From positions 434,001 through 498,000 of the forward strand of contig JAQGDQ010000049.1 of assembly GCA_030141605.1 (NCBI GenBank): a stretch of 64,000 bases of DNA, given 5' to 3'. The notes below the pieces were generated by a model. The model did no database searches, was not told where the DNA came from, and saw nothing but the letters and a program-made list of their open reading frames with translations. A program made the position numbers and the translations under genes. Below, piece after piece: positions 56,301-60,262 of this stretch (position 1 is its first letter; the number at the start of each line of letters is the position of its first letter). The stretch is from Tubiluchus corallicola (Eukaryota; Priapulida; Priapulimorpha; Priapulimorphida; Tubiluchidae).

Positions 56301-56413
56301 AAAGAAGTAATGCTAGAGACCACGATAGTGCTGCCTCCTACAGTAAAACAGATGAGCGTCAAGGTGACAGTGTCGAATGGGAAGACAGTACCAAGCGCTG
56401 GGTCAACCGATAG
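901..56413 (+). CDS. DTNA: dystrobrevin, C-terminal part: ten joined exons, 5' partial
   Basis: Join of exons 901-1028, 1824-1934, 15647-15761, 38829-38917, 40299-40506, 50630-50876, 54208-54264, 55338-55470, 55869-56025 and 56276-56413. Each has AG/GT borders and the phases agree throughout, giving 1383 nt, 460 residues and a stop. Dystrobrevin is a cytoplasmic scaffold of the dystrophin-glycoprotein complex: in the known family its coiled coil pairs with dystrophin and nearby segments bind syntrophins. Visible here are helix H1, the H2 coiled coil with very high identity to vertebrate dystrobrevins, and the [12 protein letters not shown] block. EF-hand-like and ZZ regions are absent and must be encoded before base 1. 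DTNA and DTNB are vertebrate paralogues, so this is probably their single pre-duplication counterpart and the symbol is only nominal. The family call is very secure. Start and isoforms are unknown. Confidence 0.97.
1059..1616. mobile_element. possible MITE with short inverted ends
   Basis: ATGTCACACAG at 1059-1069 is inverted as CTGTGTGACAT at 1606-1616. The inner flanks share CATAAGCC/CATAATC-type words in opposite orientation (1203-1222 against about 1571-1587). There is no coding capacity. It fills most of the short intron between dystrobrevin exons a and b. No clear target duplication was seen, so this is a candidate only. Confidence 0.4.
1824..1934 (+). CDS. DTNA: dystrobrevin exon b (PVT linker)
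   Basis: Acceptor TTTTCTAG ends at 1823 and donor GTATGT starts at 1935. Phase 2 in, phase 2 out. Encodes [20 protein letters not shown], then a Ser-rich run ([12 protein letters not shown]). The PVT match and the position align it with the PRPVTSMNDTLF linker of vertebrate dystrobrevins; otherwise the linker has diverged, as expected of unstructured sequence. The frame is confirmed by the phase match on both sides. Confidence 0.85.
2898..3021. repeat. dispersed repeat, copy 1
   Basis: About 125 bp sharing ordered blocks with 4245-4371, including TTTTACTAATTACA, TTCTAACATTTTT and AATAAGCCTAACTTCCCAG. No inverted ends seen. Probably a fragment of an older element. Confidence 0.6.
4245..4371. 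repeat. dispersed repeat, copy 2
   Basis: Second copy of the repeat at 2898-3021, same orientation, 1.35 kb away, diverged by many substitutions and small indels. AATAAGCCTAACTTCCCAG is identical in both. Confidence 0.6.
5277..5307. repeat. TA dinucleotide microsatellite
   Basis: About fifteen TA units, followed by AT-rich, imperfectly repeated TAAATGTAAAT words to about 5430. Confidence 0.9.
9561..9661 (+). CDS. hypothetical alternative first exon of a short dystrobrevin isoform
   Basis: Speculative. In a patch clearly richer in G+C and CpG than its surroundings, an ATG at 9561 opens 33 codons ([15 protein letters not shown], then an Ala-rich stretch ending MNEMLPI) before TAG. A GT at 9662 would cut inside that TAG and leave phase 2, exactly what dystrobrevin exon c (15647) accepts, joining it directly to helix H1. 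Against it: the donor (TTTA then GTAACC) is weak, and a stronger donor at 9671 leaves a stop in this frame. Internal promoters are known in vertebrate dystrobrevin genes; that supports only the plausibility. Confidence 0.2.
11402..11460 (+). repeat. 5S rRNA-like fragment (SINE head or pseudogene)
   Basis: AAGTTAAGCAGTGCC followed by ACCTGGTTTGTAAATGGATG keeps the order and spacing of the internal promoter half of animal 5S rRNA (GAAGTTAAGC...GGGCCTGGTTAGTACTTGGATGGGTGACC). Too diverged and too short to be functional. It may head a 5S-derived SINE; see the second copy at 34867-34925. Confidence 0.5.
14998..15073. repeat. 38-bp tandem duplication
   Basis: Two adjacent copies that begin AGTGTACAGAAAAAGAAAGT, at 14998 and 15036, with few differences. 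Confidence 0.75.
15647..15761 (+). CDS. DTNA: dystrobrevin exon c (helix H1)
   Basis: Acceptor CCTTCTTGCAG ends at 15646 and donor GTGAGT starts at 15762. Phase 2 in, phase 0 out. Encodes [17 protein letters not shown] and then [20 protein letters not shown], which is almost identical to the first amphipathic helix of the dystrobrevin coiled-coil region ([22 protein letters not shown] in vertebrates). In the family this helix contributes to pairing with dystrophin. The exon follows a 13.7 kb intron and precedes a 23.1 kb one. Confidence 0.97.
17113..17823 (+). mobile_element. degenerate non-LTR retrotransposon (LINE), 3' end
   Basis: Translated pieces follow the C-terminal part of LINE reverse transcriptases in order: [50 protein letters not shown], then after stops and frame changes [16 protein letters not shown] (about 17594-17641). 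The element ends in an ATG trinucleotide tail at 17804-17824, common for some LINE 3' ends. The catalytic part is missing and several stops and shifts break the frame, so it is a dead, 5'-truncated copy. The clade cannot be fixed from this much. Confidence 0.85.
19554..19689. repeat. 68-bp tandem duplication
   Basis: Two adjacent 68-bp copies starting TTCACGATTGAAGTAGCCTG (19554) and TTCATGATTGGAGTAGCTTG (19622), both ending near AAAACATGT. They differ at scattered positions and include alternating GTGCG words. Confidence 0.8.
21921..22032 (-). mobile_element. foldback MITE, older partial copy
   Basis: Shares ordered blocks (ATCTGCTTTTTTAAATGAAC, TTTGTTTAATTTAGTGA, ACATTTG, CCTTAAAAT) with the reverse complement of the element at 22937-23111. 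It lacks one arm. Non-coding. Confidence 0.65.
22937..23111 (+). mobile_element. foldback MITE with ~55-bp inverted arms
   Basis: Left arm GATCATAACGTTTTGTAAAG... pairs with the right arm ...TTCTGTGAAACATCATGATC. Both arms contain TCAAATGAACTAAAAA in inverted orientation. The unit is about 175 bp, AT-rich and non-coding. The family is not recognised. Confidence 0.75.
26606..26840 (-). CDS. unidentified antisense exon-like frame
   Basis: An open frame read on the minus strand from a good acceptor-like tract (TTCTTATTTTAG, ending about 26836) to a TAG at 26606. The translation has protein-like composition: [55 protein letters not shown]. Without the splice it would need a non-ATG start, though its N-terminus then looks signal-peptide-like ([16 protein letters not shown]). 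No partner exon and no similarity known to me. It may be a decayed gene fragment, a nested antisense terminal exon or chance. Confidence 0.2.
29936..30119. mobile_element. foldback DNA element, ~185 bp
   Basis: Two long inverted arms: GCGCGTTCAGACTAGAAAGT... from 29937 and ...ACTTTCTAGTCAGAATGCGT ending near 30118. Inner parts also pair (CGGCTTGGCAAGTTTCTCTC with the complement of GAGAGAACTTGCCAAGCCG). GC-rich against its AT-rich surroundings and non-coding. Arms are about 70 bp with few mismatches. Target duplication unclear. Confidence 0.85.
34867..34925 (+). repeat. 5S rRNA-like fragment (SINE head or pseudogene)
   Basis: CGTGCCCATGACTACGAAGT followed by TAAACGTTGTCAGGCCTGCA and TAGTAATTGAATAGAGG keeps the order of the 5S rRNA internal control region (CCGATCACCGAAGTTAAGCAACGTCGGGCCTGGTTAGTACTTGGATGGG). 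Diverged and incomplete. Same class as 11402-11460. Confidence 0.55.
35534..35602. repeat. GAC/GAT trinucleotide microsatellite
   Basis: Nine ACG units, then GAT, GGT and GAT variants. Intronic. Confidence 0.9.
35999..36027. repeat. TTCG tetranucleotide microsatellite
   Basis: Seven TTCG units followed by degenerate TTCATTCC and TGATTCAT words to 36052. Confidence 0.9.
36783..36905 (+). mobile_element. telomere-cored MITE, copy 1
   Basis: Left end AAAGTTTACAATTCCCCACA, right end TGGGAATTGTAAACTCCTT (inverted). Between them are AAGAAATTAGTT, a run of TTAGGG-like units, and GTATTTAAATTGT. The same order recurs at 42127-42281 and 47419-47545. Confidence 0.8.
38829..38917 (+). CDS. DTNA: dystrobrevin exon d (start of helix H2)
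   Basis: Acceptor TTTAG ends at 38828 and donor GTACGT starts at 38918. Phase 0 in, phase 2 out. Encodes [16 protein letters not shown] and [14 protein letters not shown], matching vertebrate ANKQQRQLIAELENKNR, the first turns of the second dystrobrevin coiled-coil helix. The N-terminal third is a diverged spacer between H1 and H2, shorter than the Gln/Ser-rich vertebrate spacer. Confidence 0.94.
38918..40298 (+). other. 1.4 kb dystrobrevin intron
   Basis: Contains a relatively GC-rich block (38950-39640) with a tRNA-like B-box (39377-39386) and the word TGGGCAAAAATAT in opposite orientation near 39100 and 39510, which hints at an old inverted element. The open frames of 74-93 codons there look like chance products of the base composition. 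The end of the intron has a weak pyrimidine tract before TTCTAG. Confidence 0.6.
39341..39392 (+). repeat. tRNA-derived SINE fragment
   Basis: GTTCGATTCC at 39377-39386 fits the pol III B-box/T-loop, preceded by AGCATTTGAACCTCTTGGGG, which resembles an anticodon arm and variable region. The acceptor stem and A-box are not recognisable, so it is not a functional tRNA gene. Confidence 0.35.
40299..40506 (+). CDS. DTNA: dystrobrevin exon e (H2 coiled coil core)
   Basis: Acceptor CATTCTAG ends at 40298 and donor GTTTGT starts at 40507. Phase 2 in, phase 0 out, 70 codons. Encodes [20 protein letters not shown], a short linker and [20 protein letters not shown] followed by [20 protein letters not shown]. 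This is the diagnostic dystrobrevin coiled coil, differing from vertebrate dystrobrevins at only a few positions over about 45 residues, with heptad leucines throughout. In the family it forms the heterodimer with the matching dystrophin helix. The upstream bases 40246-40298 are open but intronic. Confidence 0.99.
42127..42281 (+). mobile_element. telomere-cored MITE, copy 2
   Basis: Left end AAAGTGCACAATTCCCCACA, right end TGTGCGGGAAATTGTTAACT (inverted, with mismatches). The core has about ten TTAGGG-like units (TTAGGG, TTAGAG, TTAGTG and others) and GTATTTAAATTGT. This copy has the longest core. Both flanks carry ATTTATTTATTTGG, a possible target duplication or microsatellite. Confidence 0.8.
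45190..45300 (-). mobile_element. possible LINE 3' tail, antisense
   Basis: Read on the minus strand, a frame with [15 protein letters not shown] is followed directly by an ATGATGATG trinucleotide tail (45194-45212). This is the same arrangement as the end of the LINE at 17113-17823. Short and diverged, so tentative. Confidence 0.35.
47419..47545 (+). mobile_element. telomere-cored MITE, copy 3
   Basis: Left end AAAGTTTACAATTCCCACAC, right end GTGTGGGAAATTGTAAACTC. This is the best-matching inverted pair of the three copies (about 20 bp). The core has TTAGGG, TTGGGG, CTAGGT and related units, then GTATTTAAG. Preceded by ATTTGGCTA as in copy 2. Confidence 0.85.
49859..49893. repeat. ATC trinucleotide microsatellite
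   Basis: Run of CAT units with one ATT variant. Intronic. Confidence 0.85.
50147..50203 (+). repeat. tRNA-derived SINE fragment
   Basis: CTGCCTCTCAAACAAGAAAC followed by CTTCAGTTCAAATCCTGGC gives an anticodon-arm-like part with CAA in the loop (tRNA-Leu type), correctly spaced from a T-loop/B-box GTTCAAATCC at 50183-50192. The 5' half is degraded, so it is not a functional tRNA. Confidence 0.5.
50630..50876 (+). CDS. DTNA: dystrobrevin exon f (Ser/Pro linker and [12 protein letters not shown] block)
   Basis: Acceptor ATTCTTTTTTCAG ends at 50629 and donor GTAAGA starts at 50877. Phase 0 in, phase 1 out. Encodes [16 protein letters not shown], a linker, [20 protein letters not shown] and, after [28 protein letters not shown]. 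The vertebrate counterpart reads GSPRSSPSHT...[22 protein letters not shown]...[26 protein letters not shown]. The last block is among the most conserved parts of the family. Many Ser/Thr-Pro pairs in the linker suggest phosphorylation sites (inference). Confidence 0.98.
50877..54207 (+). other. 3.3 kb dystrobrevin intron
   Basis: AT-rich. Contains five scattered CCATTTTG/CCATCTT-type words between 51061 and 51732, several of them inverted pairs. No inserted element, RNA gene or exon could be supported elsewhere. Confidence 0.6.
54208..54264 (+). CDS. DTNA: dystrobrevin exon g (acidic mini-exon)
   Basis: Acceptor TGTTGTGTTGCAG ends at 54207 and donor GTGAAT starts at 54265. Phase 1 in, phase 1 out, 57 nt. 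Encodes [19 protein letters not shown]. The position directly after VRELNS matches vertebrate SEVGSETESNVDSEF, also acidic and Ser-rich. Being symmetric (phase 1-1) it could be skipped without a frameshift. Confidence 0.88.
54649..54736. repeat. perfect 44-bp tandem duplication
   Basis: Two adjacent, apparently identical 44-bp copies beginning AACTGACTTTAGATAAAGAT at 54649 and 54693. The lack of differences suggests a recent event or an assembly artefact. Confidence 0.9.
55060..55146. repeat. TG-rich microsatellite
   Basis: TG run followed by TGCATGCATGCG, GTGTGTTTGTGCG and GAGTGTGTG variants. Confidence 0.92.
55338..55470 (+). CDS. DTNA: dystrobrevin exon h (Asn/Arg/Ser-rich linker)
   Basis: Acceptor CTGACCAG ends at 55337 and donor GTGAGT starts at 55471. 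Phase 1 in, phase 2 out. Encodes [46 protein letters not shown] find no close counterpart in vertebrate dystrobrevins. Its assignment rests on clean splice sites, an open frame in the required phase and its position between two supported exons. Probably unstructured. The upstream TG repeat ends about 190 bp before the acceptor. Confidence 0.85.
55471..55868 (+). other. short dystrobrevin intron
   Basis: Contains a tandem near-duplication built on CAGATAATAATGTT (about 55729-55771). Ends in a CACTTTCCAG acceptor. Nothing else seen. Confidence 0.7.
55869..56025 (+). CDS. DTNA: dystrobrevin exon i (acidic tyrosine-rich tail)
   Basis: Acceptor TTCACTTTCCAG ends at 55868 and donor GTAGGT starts at 56026. 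Phase 2 in, phase 0 out, 53 codons. Encodes [58 protein letters not shown]...DDEY...DDIVRRFE aligns with DADPYVQPEDENYENDSVRQLE in the tail of the long vertebrate alpha-dystrobrevin isoform, a region known to be tyrosine-phosphorylated. Six tyrosines stand in acidic context, several in a partly repeated SYVxTDD/EYxRTDD pattern. Any phosphorylation here is inference. Confidence 0.95.
56276..56413 (+). CDS. DTNA: dystrobrevin terminal coding exon
   Basis: Acceptor TTCTACTTTCAG ends at 56275. Phase 0 in, with TAG at 56411-56413. Encodes [45 protein letters not shown]. Hydrophilic, Ser/Asp-rich and unlike the short coiled end of vertebrate alpha-dystrobrevin (EYLKQKLQDEAYQ), so the extreme C-terminus is lineage-specific. 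The first AATAAA I find downstream is at 57051-57056, giving a 3' untranslated region of roughly 0.65 kb. Confidence 0.88.
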   Translation, partial: DIYRHQNSERSNARDHDSAASYSKTDERQGDSVEWEDSTKRWVNR

Positions 56414-57050
56414 CAAATATTTTTATTAGTCACGATCTAAACATTTTGTATATTATCTTGTATTTCATTGCAGTGACTGAATTTCGAAGTCACGGTAAGA
56501 TCAATGTGCATTCAACTACAGTGCTGCTGCACTGCCTTCTAGTGGCAAAAAGCTACGTAAGTACTTATGTATGTACTTATCCTTTATTCTAAGACCCCTG
56601 AAGTGGCTATAAAGACTAATCGCAGACAGAATGTTTTTTCTGTTAGCAGAGGAGACATATTTTTAATATCAGTCCTTAACATTACTATGGTCACGAGTTA
56701 TACTTTCAATAAGTTAGGTAAATGTGTTCTATTTATAGTCACTAAGAGACCAGTCTGTGCAATATTCTGCTTTTGTTACGAACTATCTAGTGCAAGTTAT
56801 CATTGCTTGACAAGCTTTTAAGCAAGTTGCCAACACGTTTTTCATCTGTCTTGATCATTCAGAAAATATTGTTCCTTTCTTTGAGTATTTTCTGTAGATG
56901 CTTTGAATACAATTGCTTTTCACTGACAAACTGAAAATGTTCTAGAAACACGTGTGTTAATGCAAAGGCAAGAATACTAACTTTCTCTGCAGTGTGTTAA
57001 CATTTATTTGCATTTTGGAAATGCAGATATAACATTTACAAATAAAATGT

Positions 57051-57056
57051 CTGTTA
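57051..57056 (+). terminator. candidate dystrobrevin poly(A) signal
   Basis: First AATAAA downstream of the TAG at 56411, 638 nt from it. Further AATAAA words occur near 57670 and 57795. Confidence 0.45.
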
Positions 57057-58035
57057 ATTGTAATAGCTCTGGTGCAGAAACAGATGGACCAATCAACCTC
57101 TGCTATGCTGTCGTTTAATGAAATTTTATGACAAATTCATTGTTATGTATGTGAAGAACTCTAGAGAAAGAGGTGGTATTTTATTTAGACGTTGACATAC
57201 TATTGCAAAAATGAACTTATTTATTTTAAGTTCAACATGTGGTAATTGTTTTATCCATTTTACATCTTATAGTGAGAAATTAAGTTCCACATTCCTGTGT
57301 ATTTAGAAGTTTCCATAGTGCATTCCATACACAATTTTTACGTAATCCTACATTCCTTGTAATATTATACTATTCAATGCAACAGAATAGCTTTATTTTT
57401 TATAAAGTTTGAAATCACATTCAAGTCGATTGATTGTGATGAGTTTTACTTATTTCAATAGTCATCTTACCTGTAATAATATAATTGCATTTCTTTTAAT
57501 TTACTGCATGGTAGCAGTTGATCTAAATGGTGTTTTTTAATGTAGCAGTTTATTTTGCAAACTGTTTTAGTCTAAATAGTTAATATATGACTTACTTAAG
57601 TTATATAAGTATAATAGACTTATAAAGCTGTACATACAATGTAATTGTAATTATTTAAATTTTATCATAAATAAATAAGTAAGTGAGAGATTAAGTACTA
57701 AAAAGATATAAATTTCTGTTCATCTTTTGTTTTGTGTGCAGGTAAAGTTACAATAGTATAAACATTTATAAAACTTGTAAAACAGTATTCAGAAATAAAT
57801 AATAAGAAATATTGAGTTCAAGTAAACCATTCCTAACTGAAAACAGTAAAGAGATTACATTTGCTGTAATTAGTGACTAGCTATCAAAAATGCATAAACT
57901 AGCTTAATGTTTTGCAGCAAGTCAAGAACAATGGAACAACAACTGAAGGGAGTTACAGTAAGCAAAAGCCTAACAAGAAAATAATAAGTAGATATGTGGG
58001 CTATGGCTGTGCAAGGGTAAACATTCACTCGCTCG

Positions 58036-58041
58036 TTTATT
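58036..58041 (-). terminator. candidate poly(A) signal of the RSPH10B-like gene
   Basis: AATAAA on the minus strand, about 240 nt past the stop at 58283. Reads TTTATT on the plus strand. Confidence 0.5.
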
Positions 58042-58191
58042 TGCTCATTTGCCGTAACAGAACTGAAGTTTAAAGCCATCGACTACTTCATTTCTACATG
58101 TAGAATTCAGAATTTTTGATTTGCAATCAATAGCACAGCAATGAGTAATCTGACAGGTAAAAGACTTCATCAGGCTTCTCTTTTGGAGCTG

Positions 58192-58316
58192 TCAATTTTA
58201 ATCACAGGTGCAGAATTCTCGTCGACTACTACGTGTCAAATAAGTCGATTTTAATCACAGACTTAAGAATTCTTATCGACCACTATGCATCACATAAGTC
58301 AATTTTAATCACAGGT
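58192..58316. repeat. 53/54-bp minisatellite over the end of the minus-strand gene
   Basis: Copies start at 58192, 58245 and 58299 (partial), each opening TCRATTTTAATCACAG. The minus-strand stop codon (58283-58285) and the last ten codons lie in copies 2 and 3. The next copy would encode nearly the same end (VIKIDL followed by a stop). Confidence 0.85.
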
Positions 58317-58473
58317 GTAACATTTTTTTGTGATTTCGCCAATTCCTGCATTTTGCGTATGACGCTGCACCAGTGCAGTGCTCGCGGCATGAATAAATCA
58401 GTGAAGAATTCCTCCAGGATGATATCGGATTCATCTGTGACAGACATTGTTTCGTTGCTGAAATCCTTGTCCA
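58283..58473 (-). CDS. RSPH10B: RSPH10B-like gene, terminal exon
   Basis: Minus-strand acceptor TTATCTGCGTACAG (AG at 58474-58475). Phase 1 in, TAG at 58285-58283. Encodes (V)DKDFSNETMSVTDESDIILE, EFFTDLFMPRALHWCSVIRK and MQELAKSQKNVTPVIKIDLC-DA. The predicted amphipathic helix resembles the last helix before the end of RSPH10B. The 25 bases upstream of the acceptor separate it from the inverted repeat of a DNA transposon. The stop lies in a minisatellite. Confidence 0.8.
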
Positions 58474-60230
58474 CTGTACGCAGATAAAATTTTTCAATTA
58501 CCGTATATACTCGCATATAAGCCGAATTTAGAACTATAAAATACAATACTGAAATCAGGTGGTCGGCTTATATGCGCATGAAACAAAATGAACACAAGGA
58601 CAGGCACTAATGCCAATTTTCCAGCCACACATTTTCATAGCTATCTGACTCTTTATTTGGTTGTGTGTCACCAGTGGCGTATTGGAGGGGGATCGCCGTC
58701 CACCCACTTTTTTTTTAGAAAAAATTCACATTTCAATAAATGTCTGCTTTTTGTATTCATTAGATAAAAAATATTAAAAATGTATACGGGTTTAATATTA
58801 AATCTACTTGTTTTCATTTTTTCAAAAAACGGTTTTAAATAATGTCAATTTCTTTCAAATTTGTGAATGTAAAATGGTAAGTCTTGAGACTAGCCGTCCA
58901 CCTACTTTTTATTTAGCAATACACCACTGTGTGTCACCAGTTGCGAGCCGTAACCAAGCTACAGCTAGTGGTGAAGCCGACGTCATCAGCCAATTGGTAG
59001 GCAGCGCGTGGGGAGACGAGGGTCACGTGGCTTATAGAGGAACATATTGGTGTACACGTTTTCTGAACAGACACTCTATAAGTTTGAGACAGAGAACGAA
59101 AATTGCACAAAAATTGCCATCACAATATGAACATAAACTTTTGGGTTTTCAAAAGTATGTTATTGATCAAAGAAAGGTTGGTGGTGACTTCCCTCTCTGC
59201 AGAATTGGCAACATGGATGAGACAAGTTGATGGTCGGCTTATATACGGGTTTTTGCAAAAACTGGCCATTTTAAAGCAGTTTTAGGGGGTCGGCTTATAT
59301 GCGATGTAGGCTTATATGCGAGTATATACGGTATTCATAATTTTCACAGTTCAAAACTTTTTGAATGTACATAACAATAATTACGAAAAGTGCACGGTTA
59401 CAAAGAACTTTCATTATTAAACGGATTAAATTTGTATTGCATTCTACAGGCATCTTTCTTAGTTATCGCAGATTGTATTATCTAGCAGAGTGTCACACCT
59501 GATAGTGCATCCTTCATCAAAATATTGTCTTTACTGGTTATTGTAAAAAAAGTATGGAGTTGCTGGCAGTGCCCGTTTCATCTCTTTTGCATAAAATAAA
59601 AATCAACTATTCTGATTAAATAATTTGTAGATGCCATAGAGGAATTAAGGTGATTTAGTAAAATTCATTTAGTGTATCAATTAGAATTTGTTCAGATTAG
59701 ATCTTTTTTATTTACATTGTTTAACCTTCATTTTTTTCTATTTTTTGTTGCAGCTGAATGGGTCAATAAATGAGATGAAAATAAACTGTTAGACCTCATT
59801 CAATTTTTCCTGCAAAAAACGTAACACAGATAATCATGTATTAATTCTTCAAGACTTCAAAGAACTAGCTAACCAGTCTATGTTGAAAAATGAAAAATTT
59901 AAATGATAATCTTAACGTAATTTATCAAAATTTATCATGCCTACATAAGAAATAGGCATTGAGCTATAACGCATCATTGTCTATGTCTGAAGTTTTGTAG
60001 AATACGGTGACAAAAGTGTGTTTACTGCAGTGTTGTTGAATTAACTGAAGCCAGTGAAACCTTCATATGCAAACTGGAACAGACAAAATTTGAACTGGCA
60101 ACTTACCTGTTTCACATTTGCTTTGCACTGCTGCTAGGCGAAAGTCAGACTACACAAATCAAACAAAAGTTATATTAATAACAAAAGGGCATGATAAGAA
60201 TTCAATTCAACTAATACACACACACATGCA

Positions 60231-60262
<32 letters not shown>

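Larger units (their letters stand above)
56414..58282. other. convergent 3' untranslated/intergenic region
   Basis: Lies between the two stop codons of the convergent genes. It holds a plus-strand AATAAA (57051-57056) and a minus-strand AATAAA (58036-58041), plus part of a minisatellite. Open frames of up to 84 codons here look like chance. Very AT-rich from 57340 to 57800. Confidence 0.65.
58499..59333 (+). mobile_element. pogo/Tigger-like DNA transposon, non-autonomous, with nested insertion
   Basis: Perfect 25-bp inverted ends: TACCGTATATACTCGCATAT... at 58499-58523 and ...ATATGCGAGTATATACGGTA at 59309-59333, each including the TA that is probably duplicated target. Subterminal GGTCGGCTTATATGCG-type words recur at 58559, 59232 and 59287. 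The internal sequence encodes part of a pogo-family transposase (see 58938-59230). It is far too short for a full DDE transposase. Confidence 0.92.
58474..60106 (-). other. intron of the RSPH10B-like gene with nested transposons
   Basis: Holds the pogo-like element (58499-59333) with its hAT insertion. The part from 59334 to 60106 is AT-rich. A strong plus-strand acceptor-like tract ends at 59753; see findings. Confidence 0.75.

Noticed and set aside
56474-56494. 21-nt phase 1-1 micro-exon-like segment (TTGCAG before, GTAAGA after)
   Set aside because: Splice signals are good, but it lies past the dystrobrevin stop in the probable 3' untranslated region, and no downstream exon accepts it.
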